Below are positions 7,301 to 14,896 of a DNA stretch of 16,575 nucleotides, piece after piece. Source of the DNA: CAJQQY01 sp964352225 (GTDB lineage Bacteria; Bacteroidota; Bacteroidia; Chitinophagales; Saprospiraceae). The translations under genes and the position numbers were made by a program. The notes beneath the pieces were generated by a model, which searched no databases, had not been told where the DNA came from, and worked only from the letters and a program-made list of their open reading frames with translations. How positions within the stretch are numbered: position 1 is the stretch's first letter; every line of letters begins with the position of its first letter. Location of the stretch: positions 1 through 16,575 of the forward strand of contig CAYGRM010000128.1 in assembly GCA_964352225.1 (NCBI GenBank). The letters are read 5' to 3'.

Positions 7301-10300
7301 TATCAAGGCGTTTTGGAAAATTACGGCTACAATGGAACAACTTATCCAAACAAAGAGTGGATCATTACCGAGAGTAATTTACCTCGAAGAGAGTTCCAGG
7401 ATTTTATTGGAAATGAAGATGCCCAAATTAACTACATGGCAAAAGCTGTCGTAACTTGTTATAAAAATGCGATTCACCAGTTCCACGTTTATAATTTAGG
7501 AGAAGCAGAATTCATCAATAGTGCCACTCGTGAATTCGATGTAATGGGAATGTATCAAAAATTAATTGGTCAACCTGAATACTCACAAGTTGTCAACTTG
7601 GAAGGTATTTCCTATAAAACAGCTTCTGATATTTTGTTCGGAACTGAATATGATGAAGCAAAAACAAATGCCATGAACTTGCCATCAAATATTGATGGAG
7701 CTGCATTTATTGATGCTGCTGGAAATTATTCCTATGTGCTTTGGGCAATTACAACAGAAGATCAAAGTGAGGTAGCGAATGCAACTTATTCTTTCCCTGG
7801 CTCATTTAATATTTCTGATTTATATAAAAGAGAGTGGGATTACTCTGAGACTGAAGCAACTCAAACCATTAGTCCTACAAACGTAGCACTTACTGGTCGT
7901 CCAATTTATTTATTGGAAAATCAAACTACGATTGTAGTTCCTACTGCTACATTTTTCCCAGACAATAGTGTTGGCTGTGCACCGCTTACGGTAAACTTCG
8001 ATGATATGTCTCATTCCAATATTGATTCTTGGAATTGGACTTTTGCTGGGCCGAATGGATTCAATATAACTTCCACAGAGCAAGAACCATCAATCACATT
8101 TAATGATCCAGGAGTTTATACTGCTACGCTTGAAGTAAGTAATGCTGCTGGTTCAAATACAACTACTCAATTGATTCAAGTTGATGCGGCCTTAACTGGT
8201 GGATTTACTTATGTGATCAATGGTAACCAAGTTACCTTTACTAATACTTCTGTAAATGGAACAAACTTCTCATGGGATTTTGGTGATTCTATAACTTTCA
8301 CCGACCAAGAAAATCCAGTTCACACCTATGCAGGTGATGGATTGTATAATGTTGGATTATCTGTTTCAAACTCCTGTGATACGGTTGTCATTTCTCAAAT
8401 AATTGAAATAGGAATTGGATCAGGAGTACCTCCTACTGCTAATTTTTCAACTAACTTATCAGCAGGTTGTGGCCCGTTCTCTGTAAACTTTATTAATCTG
8501 TCTTCAGGTGCTACAAACTTCATGTGGACTTTCCCAGGAGGAACACCTGCCACTTCTACTGAGCAAAATCCGACTGTAGTTTATAATACTCCGGGAAATT
8601 ATAATGTAACATTAGCTGCTTCAAATGCTTCAGGCACCACCTCCTTTGAGCAAACAAGTTTGATTACAGTTCTTGGACTTCCTTCGCCAAGTTATACTTA
8701 TGATTTGACGAATTCACCAACTCTTAATTTCATCAATAACTCCTTAAATGGAATCAGTTATTATTGGGACTTTGGAGATGGAAATAATAGCCAGTTGCAG
8801 GATCCTGTTCATACTTATTCTGCAGGTGGAGCATATACCGTTACTATGACCGCAGCCAACGGATGTGGTTCTGCATCATTTTCACAAATCGTAAATATCG
8901 ATGCCAGTAACTTACCGCCTACTGCTGGATTTACTTCTGATAATATCAATGGATGTGCTCCTATGGAAATTAATTTCATGGATAATTCTATCGGCGCTGA
9001 AAGTTGGAACTGGACTTTCCCAGGAGGGACACCTGCAACCTCTACCAATCAAAATCCAGCAGTAACTTACGCTGCAGCAGGAACTTACGATGTAACATTG
9101 GAAGTGAGTAATTCAAATGGAACAGACATGATGACAACGACATCATACATTAATATTTTGGAAGGTCCCACATCTAATTATTCATTTACAACCTTAGATT
9201 CTCTAGCTACTTTTACCAACTTAAGTAGTGCTAACGCATTTAATTATACTTGGAGTTTTGGTGATGGAACGTTTAGTAATGACGAAAATCCTACTCATAT
9301 TTATGGTGCGTCAGGGGTTTACGAAGTAACTTTGACAGCTACCAATGGATGTGGTTCTAACTCAACTACTTTCTTTGTTGACATCACGACAAGTTTAGGA
9401 AATGCTCCTGCAGCTTCCTTTACTTCAAATATTAACTCAGGTTGCGGACCATTGGAAGTTCAATTTACAGACCTCTCTGCAGGAGATGCTACTGATTGGT
9501 TCTGGTCTTTCCCTGGAGCAACACCTTCAACTTCGACTGATCAAAATCCAACGGTAACTTATCCTAACCAGGGTTCCTATACCGTAACTTTGGAAGTAAG
9601 TAATTCTTTTGGAAATGATATTGCTACTCAAGTTTCCTACATCAATGTGGAAGGAGCACCAACTTCTGGTTTCTCTTCTTCATTAAATGCCTTGACTGTA
9701 AACTTTAGCAATACTTCAACAGGAGCAACTACATACTCTTGGGACTTTGGTGATGGAAATACAAGTACAGACCCTAATCCAATGCACACTTATGCCACGG
9801 GGGGAGGATATACTGTAACCTTGATCGCTACCAACGATTGTGGATCAACCACTTTTGTAGATAATATTTCTTTTGCCAATCTTCCAGTAGCTGCTTTTGA
9901 TTCAGATATTACAAGCGGCTGTGGACCTTTGGAAATTCAGTTTAATGATAATTCAACAAATGCAACAGATTGGAACTGGTCTTTCCCTGGAGGAACACCT
10001 ACAACTTCTACTGATGAAAATCCTATCGTAACTTACACTACTCCAGGTACTTATAATGTAACTTTAGTTGCCTCAAATTCTTCTGGAAATAACACGAGCA
10101 CTCAAACTGCATACATTGAAGTATTGAATATTGCAACGTCTTCTTTCTCATCTACTACGAATAATTTGACTGCAACATTTACTAATACCTCCACCAATGC
10201 TACTTCTTATACTTGGGATTTTGGTGATGGAACTTCAACAACAGGTAGTGATCCAAATCATATTTATGCAGCAGATGGAACTTATACCGTTACCTTGATT

Positions 10301-13027
10301 GCTACAAATGATTGTGGTTCAGTAACCTCAACTCAAGAGGTAACCGTTACAACTTTACCACTCGCTGGTTTCATTTCAAATGCAACCAATGGTTGTGCTC
10401 CTTTAGAAGTTCAATTCACAGATCAGTCTTCTGCGAATACCACAGGTTGGGCATGGTCTTTCCCTGGTGGAACACCTGCTACTGCTACCAACCAAAATCC
10501 AGTCATCACTTACGATACTCCTGGAACTTATGACGTAACGCTTGTAGCAACTAATGCAGCTGGAAATAGTACTCAAACTCAGTTATCCTACATCACAGTT
10601 GCAAATACTGCAGATGTTTCTTTTGGAATAAATGTTTCTAGTTTAACTGCTACATTTAATAATACTTCTACCAATGCCATTTCCTACTTCTGGGATTTTG
10701 GTGACGGAAATATAAGTACAGATGAAAATCCAATTCATGATTACGCTGCCAATGGAACATACATTGTTACCTTAACCGCAGCAAATGCCTGTGGATCAGT
10801 TTCTACAACTGAAACTATTGAAGTACAATATTCAGGTTCAGCTCCCACAGCAAATTTCTCAGCAAATGTAACTACTGGTTGTTCACCCATCACAGTTGAG
10901 TTTACAGATTTATCCTCAGCTGATGCGACGACTTGGGCATGGAGTTTCCCTGGTGGTTCACCATCAACTTCTACTGATCAAAACCCAACGGTAACTTATG
11001 CCAATGCAGGAATGTACGATGTGGTTTTAGTAGTAAGTAATCCAGGTGGAAGTAATACTGCTTCGCAAACTTCATTGATTGTAGTTACGGCTGAACCAGT
11101 TGCCAATTTCATCTCAGGGATAAATGGAAATTCAATTTCCTTGACCAATACTTCAATCGGAGCAACTTCTTACGCTTGGGATTTCGGAGATGGAAGTATG
11201 AGTACAATGGCAAATCCAAGTCATAACTATTCCACGGATGGAACTTACACCGTTACCTTAACGGCAACTAATGCCTGTGGAACTTCAACTACAACTGAAA
11301 CAGTTGTGATTACAACTGCTGCAAATGTTGCTTTTTCCGCTGACGTTCTTTCAGGATGCACACCTTTGACCGTAAACTTTACCGATCAAAGTACAGGTAC
11401 CGTTGATAGTTGGTTATGGGAAATTACTGGAGCTACGCCAAGTAGTTCTACTGATCAAAATCCAACTTTTACTTTCGATACTCCTGGAACTTACAATGTA
11501 ACGTTGACTGCAACGAATGCAGCTGGAAGTTATACTAATACTCAAACTTCATATATCGTAGTTGCAACTACTCCTACGGCTGCCTTCAATATTATCTTCT
11601 CAGGTGGCGTTTATTCTTTCACTAATAACTCCATAGGTGCAACTTCGTACTCTTGGGATTTTGGTGATGGGAATATGAGTACCGACATGAACCCAACTCA
11701 TACTTATGATACTGATGGAACTTTCGTCACAACGTTGACTGCAACGAATGATTGTGGATCAGTAACCACCACTCAAACCATCACAGTTACAACTGTACCT
11801 GTCGTTGCTTTCACGGCTGATGTAGTTTCAGGTTGTGCTCCGTTGGTAGTTAACTTCATGGATCAAACTACAGGAACGGTTAATAGTTGGTCTTGGGAAA
11901 TCCAAGGAGGTACACCAAATACTTCTACAGAACAAAACCCAACAGTAACTTTCGACACTCCTGGAACTTACGATGTAACTTTAACGGTAACTAACCCTAA
12001 TGGTAGTTACCTAGTCACTCAAACTTCCATGATCGTTGTAGCAGCTGCTCCAACAGCAGCCTTCGATGCAAACTTAAGTGGTTCAGTTTATTCGTTTACC
12101 AATAACTCAACTGGTGCTACAAGTTACGTTTGGGACTTTGGGGATGGAAGTATGACAAGTACTGAAATGAATCCAACTCACTCCTACGCATTGAGTGGTT
12201 CATACACCGTTCAATTGATTTCAAATGGACCTTGTGGATCTGATACAACTGAATTATTGCTTGCAGTAGTTGCTGCTCCAATGGCGGCTTTTAGCTCAGA
12301 TACCACTTTTGGATGTGCACCGTTCACCGTACAATTCACAGATGAATCTACTAATGCAACAGCTTGGAACTGGATATTCTCTGGAGGTACACCAAGTACT
12401 TCAACTGAACAAAATCCATTAGTCACTTACGATATGCCTGGAACTTATGCAGTAAATTTAGATGCCTCGAATAGTGTTGGCTCAGATAATATCGCTGTCA
12501 ATTCTTATATCGTTGTAGATGATGTACCAACTGCTTCGTTCTCTGCCAATGCAGACACTACTCATGTCGTATTTTTAAATACATCAATCGGAGGAACTAA
12601 CCCAACTTACTTATGGGACTTCGGTGATGGAAATACAAGTACCGAGGTAACACCTACCCATGATTATACTGGAGGTGGAACGTACACCGTAACCTTGACT
12701 GTAACTAATGATTGTGGAACAGAAACTTTCGAAATGTCGATTGTCATCACCACGGCAACGAATGAAATTACTTTCTTAGAAGAATTTTTATTGTTCCCGA
12801 ATCCAAATGATGGACAATTTACTATTGTCCTAAAGGGTGAACCAAAAGATGATCTTCACATTAATTTGATTAATATCATCGGACAATATATTCACCAAGA
12901 AAAAGTAGATTTTACTACTGGCCAATTGACGAAAACGTTCAACTTTGATCGTTTACCAGTTGGAACTTATATCGTTGAATTGAAATCTAATCAACAAGTT
13001 TCTTACAAAAAGGTGGTGATCGAATAA
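4337..13027 (+). CDS. Giant T9SS-exported protein: two clan GH-A-like glycoside hydrolase modules and 22 PKD domains
   Basis: The ATG at 4337 gives 2896 residues starting with a clear Sec signal peptide (MKN, Leu-rich core, cleavage after SLFAQ, residue 22). A TTG 17 codons earlier is in frame but would bury it. Domain order: GH-like module 1 (~37-527), PKD pair (~528-684), GH-like module 2 (~704-1194), ten PKD pairs (~1201-2806), T9SS type A sorting domain (~2815-2896, with FPNPNDG at 2820-2826, 'INIIGQYIHQEKV', 'LPVGTYIVELKSN'). Each GH module shows WEIWNEPG with an Asn-Glu acid/base (Glu179, Glu846), and EWIITE with a nucleophile candidate (Glu345, Glu1012). These are the clan GH-A strand-4 and strand-7 positions. 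Each module ends in a β-rich subdomain like those of GH39-type enzymes. I cannot fix the GH family or substrate. Expected location is the cell surface or the medium. A strong terminator follows. Secretion and PKD calls are very sure; glycosidase activity is inferred. Confidence 0.9.
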   Translation: MKNFTTTLTLLLVLISSSLFAQVNYTAKDQVTIYNDVFLFGSNFGYNPPWQDEDLANIAAGNPALGIDGVGVKSSRPTLPGWFMEEYGYDFRLNTYQHYSDLGLRDNVCIVGFPSDDQKETDQPCAGIQSEMFDNLYTDIWDGGANGTPYNDDNYYAAYLYKTVSMYKQHVKFWEIWNEPGFDYSGNCGWREPGDPLCNWWDNDPDPCINKLRAPIQHYVRTLRISWEIIKTLDPDAYVIVAGVGFPSFLDAILRNTDNPVDGSVTAEYPHGGGAYFDVMGFHSYTHFDGTMKYWDNNLGQFVYERHSDKGASGVLRRQDQYQDVLDNYGFDGTTYPEKEWIITEINGPRKQFQDFVGSEEYQRNFLLKAAVVCMKSDIRAMHVYNLAERKTYNEATGEFDLFGLYEKVKDTQPYTQVKTGEGVAYKTMSDLLFGSTYDATRTAQLNMPATVDGAAFLDADGNHIYVMWAKTTTDMSEISSATYSFPAGLNINYLEARNWEYSNTFQSSQVDPSSIALTAEPIFFTESIFSTDISAGCEPLTVNFQERYAGTAASYNWTFDGGVPATSTDANPTVDYANAGTYEFSLDVLDGSGNVLATQTSFVVVTSPPAADFTYTLSGPIIVFQNNSSTNTDTYNWVFGDGTTSSEREPTHVYNTNGTYTITMIASNGCGASTQTATVTINTSSNFQIPYNANTVLDPYLGTFRPGTNFGYNPPYTDFSLADLAAGNPSINIKGVGVKASRPSLPGWFVNEYGYEFNLPNYQHYDNLGLEENVLIIGFPAPEERDPAYYCDGVQSEMFANMYSDIWDDGTDGTPYNDENYLAAYLYKVVTLYGDNVRFWEIWNEPGFDYTGNCGWREPGDPVCNWWDQNPDPCDFKLRAPIMHYVRILRISYEIIKTLQPDDYLVVAGVGFPSYLDAILRNTDNPVDGSVTADYPLGGGAYFDVMGFHAYPHFDGTMRWWDNSIGGFHYERHSDQAIQGIKNRQNLYQGVLENYGYNGTTYPNKEWIITESNLPRREFQDFIGNEDAQINYMAKAVVTCYKNAIHQFHVYNLGEAEFINSATREFDVMGMYQKLIGQPEYSQVVNLEGISYKTASDILFGTEYDEAKTNAMNLPSNIDGAAFIDAAGNYSYVLWAITTEDQSEVANATYSFPGSFNISDLYKREWDYSETEATQTISPTNVALTGRPIYLLENQTTIVVPTATFFPDNSVGCAPLTVNFDDMSHSNIDSWNWTFAGPNGFNITSTEQEPSITFNDPGVYTATLEVSNAAGSNTTTQLIQVDAALTGGFTYVINGNQVTFTNTSVNGTNFSWDFGDSITFTDQENPVHTYAGDGLYNVGLSVSNSCDTVVISQIIEIGIGSGVPPTANFSTNLSAGCGPFSVNFINLSSGATNFMWTFPGGTPATSTEQNPTVVYNTPGNYNVTLAASNASGTTSFEQTSLITVLGLPSPSYTYDLTNSPTLNFINNSLNGISYYWDFGDGNNSQLQDPVHTYSAGGAYTVTMTAANGCGSASFSQIVNIDASNLPPTAGFTSDNINGCAPMEINFMDNSIGAESWNWTFPGGTPATSTNQNPAVTYAAAGTYDVTLEVSNSNGTDMMTTTSYINILEGPTSNYSFTTLDSLATFTNLSSANAFNYTWSFGDGTFSNDENPTHIYGASGVYEVTLTATNGCGSNSTTFFVDITTSLGNAPAASFTSNINSGCGPLEVQFTDLSAGDATDWFWSFPGATPSTSTDQNPTVTYPNQGSYTVTLEVSNSFGNDIATQVSYINVEGAPTSGFSSSLNALTVNFSNTSTGATTYSWDFGDGNTSTDPNPMHTYATGGGYTVTLIATNDCGSTTFVDNISFANLPVAAFDSDITSGCGPLEIQFNDNSTNATDWNWSFPGGTPTTSTDENPIVTYTTPGTYNVTLVASNSSGNNTSTQTAYIEVLNIATSSFSSTTNNLTATFTNTSTNATSYTWDFGDGTSTTGSDPNHIYAADGTYTVTLIATNDCGSVTSTQEVTVTTLPLAGFISNATNGCAPLEVQFTDQSSANTTGWAWSFPGGTPATATNQNPVITYDTPGTYDVTLVATNAAGNSTQTQLSYITVANTADVSFGINVSSLTATFNNTSTNAISYFWDFGDGNISTDENPIHDYAANGTYIVTLTAANACGSVSTTETIEVQYSGSAPTANFSANVTTGCSPITVEFTDLSSADATTWAWSFPGGSPSTSTDQNPTVTYANAGMYDVVLVVSNPGGSNTASQTSLIVVTAEPVANFISGINGNSISLTNTSIGATSYAWDFGDGSMSTMANPSHNYSTDGTYTVTLTATNACGTSTTTETVVITTAANVAFSADVLSGCTPLTVNFTDQSTGTVDSWLWEITGATPSSSTDQNPTFTFDTPGTYNVTLTATNAAGSYTNTQTSYIVVATTPTAAFNIIFSGGVYSFTNNSIGATSYSWDFGDGNMSTDMNPTHTYDTDGTFVTTLTATNDCGSVTTTQTITVTTVPVVAFTADVVSGCAPLVVNFMDQTTGTVNSWSWEIQGGTPNTSTEQNPTVTFDTPGTYDVTLTVTNPNGSYLVTQTSMIVVAAAPTAAFDANLSGSVYSFTNNSTGATSYVWDFGDGSMTSTEMNPTHSYALSGSYTVQLISNGPCGSDTTELLLAVVAAPMAAFSSDTTFGCAPFTVQFTDESTNATAWNWIFSGGTPSTSTEQNPLVTYDMPGTYAVNLDASNSVGSDNIAVNSYIVVDDVPTASFSANADTTHVVFLNTSIGGTNPTYLWDFGDGNTSTEVTPTHDYTGGGTYTVTLTVTNDCGTETFEMSIVITTATNEITFLEEFLLFPNPNDGQFTIVLKGEPKDDLHINLINIIGQYIHQEKVDFTTGQLTKTFNFDRLPVGTYIVELKSNQQVSYKKVVIE
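4445..5917 (+). other. Glycoside-hydrolase-like module, copy 1
   Basis: These are residues ~37-527 of the giant protein. The catalytic part runs to about residue 430 and carries FWEIWNEPG with Glu179 as the likely acid/base, 'FDVMGFHSY' (278-285) as a likely strand-6 segment, EWIITE with Glu345 as the likely nucleophile, and 'MHVYNLAE' (strand 8). The remaining ~100 residues ('GNHIYVMWA', 'ALTAEPIFFTE') look like the β-sandwich that packs on GH-A barrels. Cysteines at 125, 188, 198 and 208 surround the acid/base region. The motif layout points to clan GH-A, but it is not close enough to a family I can name. Confidence 0.7.
5918..6388 (+). repeat. PKD domain pair 1, between the two GH modules
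   Basis: Residues ~528-607 form a type A PKD domain: SAGCEPLTVNF, WTFDGG, and GTYEFSLDV in place of the usual GTY-V-L strand. Residues ~611-684 form a type B domain: WVFGDG, HVYNTNGTYTITM, then SNGCG. It is the only PKD pair outside the C-terminal array and works as the linker between the catalytic copies. The cysteines are C538 and C671. Confidence 0.85.
6446..7918 (+). other. Glycoside-hydrolase-like module, copy 2
   Basis: These are residues ~704-1194. They align with copy 1 at a constant offset of +667 residues (2001 nt) with no gap from about 710 to 1190. The acid/base Glu846 and nucleophile Glu1012 are both kept, as are C792, C855, C865, C875 and C1041. In the 122-residue stretch opening at the acid/base region (171-292 against 838-959) I count 19 differences by eye. 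At the DNA level many third-codon positions differ, so the duplication is not recent. One changed position beside the nucleophile (TEIN to TESN) and changes near 948-952 could alter substrate preference (inferred). Confidence 0.75.
7937..12754 (+). repeat. Array of ten PKD domain pairs (20 domains)
   Basis: Residues ~1201-2806 hold ten head-to-tail pairs with a period of 158-165 residues (about 480 nt). Type A domains read roughly GC-x-PL-x-V-x-F-x-D-x-S, W-x-W-x-FPGGTP, STxQNP, GTYxVTL. Type B domains read roughly FxNTSxxATSYxWDFGDG, NPxHxY, GTYTVTLxATNxCG. Each domain has one cysteine. Type A: 1214, 1378, 1540, 1703, 1862, 2020, 2182, 2341, 2500, 2660. Type B: 1347, 1510, 1672, 1835, 1993, 2152, 2314, 2473, 2633, 2793. 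PKD domains are β-sandwich modules used as spacers or adhesion and carbohydrate-contact domains. Long near-identical DNA stretches make the region prone to recombination and assembly error. Confidence 0.93.
12779..13024 (+). other. T9SS type A sorting domain of the giant protein
   Basis: Residues ~2815-2896 follow the type A pattern: FPNPNDGQF, then 'LINIIGQYIHQEKVDF', then 'FDRLPVGTYIVELKSN', ending in a Lys-containing strand 'YKKVVIE'. Such domains are removed by the outer-membrane sortase PorU, which releases the protein or attaches it to surface lipopolysaccharide. No T9SS machinery genes are in this window. Confidence 0.9.
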
Positions 13028-13050
13028 GCACTTTCTTTTGATAAAATATC

Positions 13051-13091
13051 AAAGCTCAAGTTTTTCTTTTGGAAAAGCTTGGGCTTTTTTT
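13051..13091 (+). terminator. Intrinsic terminator after the giant PKD gene
   Basis: AAAGCTCAAG (13051-13060) pairs with CTTGGGCTTT (13078-13087), with one T-G wobble. The stem is extended inside by TTTTTC (13061-13066) against GAAAA (13072-13076). The T-run covers 13085-13091. It begins 24 nt after the stop codon. Confidence 0.9.
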
Positions 13092-13213
13092 ATGGGGAAT
13101 TAAAATTCAGATGAATTCGTTAATAACTATGCTTTTTACTTTTCAAAATTGGCTACCTTGCCCTCTATCCGAAACATTTTTTTAAGCGCTCTTAATCATC
13201 TTAATACAGAAGA

Positions 13214-13858
13214 ATGAAAAAATACATTTTAATCTTTATTGTTTTTATTTCCCCAATTTTTCTATTCTCTCAACCTTTGAATAGCAATTGGGGAGAAAAA
13301 TATAGTGTCAATGGAGACGGTAAGTCAAAATTATTATCAATTGAAGATGATGGGTATTACGTCGTATTTGGATTAAATAATCCCAAAGTAAACCCTAGAA
13401 TATTAAAATATAATTTTCAAAATGAAGTCTTATCAGAGAAGGATCATCGATTTCAATATTCAGGAAGACGACTAACTTTACATAAAATTATTAAAATCAA
13501 AAACCAAATATATGGTCTTCTGAGTTATAGTGAATGGGACAGAAATACATTTATTTCAAAGTTCAAAGAAGGTCATTTTGGTAATTCCAAAAGATGGTTT
13601 GAACATAATTTTAATTTAAAAGGCAAGTTTTTATCAAATACTCAATCCTATCAAGACTTAGAGCATTCTATTTCTATCAGCCAAAATGATTCATCTGTAG
13701 TATATGCTTGTGGAGTTCGAAAATATGATAAATATCGACCAGAAGAATTTTTGGTAGCTATTTTTGATGACCAAATGAATCTAAAATGGCAGAAAAAAGA
13801 AAAATTGGAATACTACGATACTTCTTTTTTTACTGATAAAATCACCGTAGACGGATAG
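13214..13858 (+). CDS. N-terminal part of a frameshifted secreted protein of unknown function
   Basis: The ATG at 13214 opens 214 codons with a clear signal peptide (MKK, an Ile/Phe-rich core, cleavage near FLFSQ at residue 20). The frame stops at TAG 13856-13858, while the next frame opens immediately (from 13851) and continues the same kind of sequence for almost 300 codons. Removing one base in about 13851-13859 would join them into a single protein of 510 residues. The sequence is β-rich with repeated 'WGEKYSVNG', 'YYVVFGLNN' and 'LLSYSEWD' motifs, which suggests blade-like repeats of a β-propeller (weak inference). No T9SS domain is present in either part. Alone, this part would make an exported truncated product. 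It follows the giant gene's terminator by 122 nt, so it has its own promoter, which I could not locate. Confidence 0.6.
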   Translation: MKKYILIFIVFISPIFLFSQPLNSNWGEKYSVNGDGKSKLLSIEDDGYYVVFGLNNPKVNPRILKYNFQNEVLSEKDHRFQYSGRRLTLHKIIKIKNQIYGLLSYSEWDRNTFISKFKEGHFGNSKRWFEHNFNLKGKFLSNTQSYQDLEHSISISQNDSSVVYACGVRKYDKYRPEEFLVAIFDDQMNLKWQKKEKLEYYDTSFFTDKITVDG

Positions 13859-14747
13859 TGGCAAAAATGCGTTCTTGATTGGTTTTATTTCAAAAAAAAG
13901 ACAAAAAGATGCATACAAAATTTTTCATATTACAAAAGATATTACAAAAGAATATGGCATCAAGTTAAAGGGTAAATATCATCCTACTTCAGTTTCCTCA
14001 CTCTATGATAAAGAAAAGAACAAGTTAGTTATATCAGGATTTTACAAAACGTATAAGAACAAGAATCAAGCAGGTATTTTTTATCAAGAATTAGATTTAG
14101 CAGCATCTAGTTTTTCTGAAATTAAGTATCAACCATTTTCTTCAATAGAACAATTAGAGCATAAATATTCAATCACAAAATTTAAAAAATTGAGCAATGG
14201 CAATTACCAATTTTTAGCTTTCAGTAAAGTTTGTGCATTAGATTCTCCATCAGGCACGAGTCAACCAAAAAGATATAATGAAAAGTTACGAGAAGAAGAA
14301 TGGCCAACTCATTGTGTTTGCAATCAAATAATTTTTTGGACTACGGATAAAAAAGGTAACCTCATCAAAAGACATATTTATGACCGTGAAATAACAATGG
14401 GATATAATACAATAGGTTATACCATTTTGCCTAATGGAGATAATACGTATTTATTTTTTGTTATGGATGGAGAAGAAGAAAAAAGGTCTATTCGAAAGCA
14501 CAATATATTTGATATGTTTTTTGACTTAAGATTAATTCATATTGATGACAAAGGAGAAATTGTTTCCGATAAAATATTACCCTTATCTGAGCGTGGGAAG
14601 TATTTAATTGAAGATGTTCTCGCATTTATTAATGATGACAGGATGATATTCGGAGGTAGAATTCAAAAATTCAATCAAGGTATAAAAGATATTTATGGAA
14701 AAAAAAGTTTGATTTTTGGGAGTATGGAGTTAGAAGAAAACAATTGA
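13851..14747 (+). pseudogene. C-terminal part of the frameshifted secreted protein
   Basis: This frame is +1 relative to the N-terminal part. It is open from 13851 because TAG at 13848-13850 closes it upstream. It reads on as DSGKNAFLIGFISKK and ends at TGA 14745-14747. No ATG lies near its beginning (the first alternative start is TTG at 13875), no signal peptide is present, and the sequence continues the extended style of the upstream half, so I read it as the broken-off 3' part of one gene. Features are Lys-rich β-type stretches, an HCVC cysteine cluster in the middle, and the end 'LEENN' without a sorting domain. The function is not recognised. A +1 programmed shift is unlikely because a GGA-decoding tRNA would re-pair poorly on GAU. 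A real mutation or a sequencing error remain. Confidence 0.55.
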
Positions 14748-14896
14748 AATCGTTTGCCTTAACCGTTGTAAACTTTCATTTCGCAAATAAGGGATAAGTT
14801 TTAAAATTAGCGTATCCATACACTTAAAAAGCAACCATCTCCCCTCTCCTAACGTTTTATTTTTAGTTATATTTATAAAACAAACAACGCCAGTAT

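Noticed and set aside
4584..12426. Antisense and alternate-frame ORFs of 60-127 codons inside the giant gene
   Set aside because: They are shadows of a repetitive coding sequence: they recur at equivalent positions in both GH copies and in several PKD repeats, and have His/Tyr/Leu-rich low-plausibility products.
5918..12754. Repeat array considered as a CRISPR or DNA satellite
   Set aside because: The ~480-nt period is exactly a PKD pair in one continuous frame, with codon-level divergence, so the repeat is protein-driven.
13853..13862. Programmed +1 frameshift at GGA TAG T, as in RF2-type recoding
   Set aside because: No slippery P-site codon and no upstream Shine-Dalgarno-like stimulator is visible.
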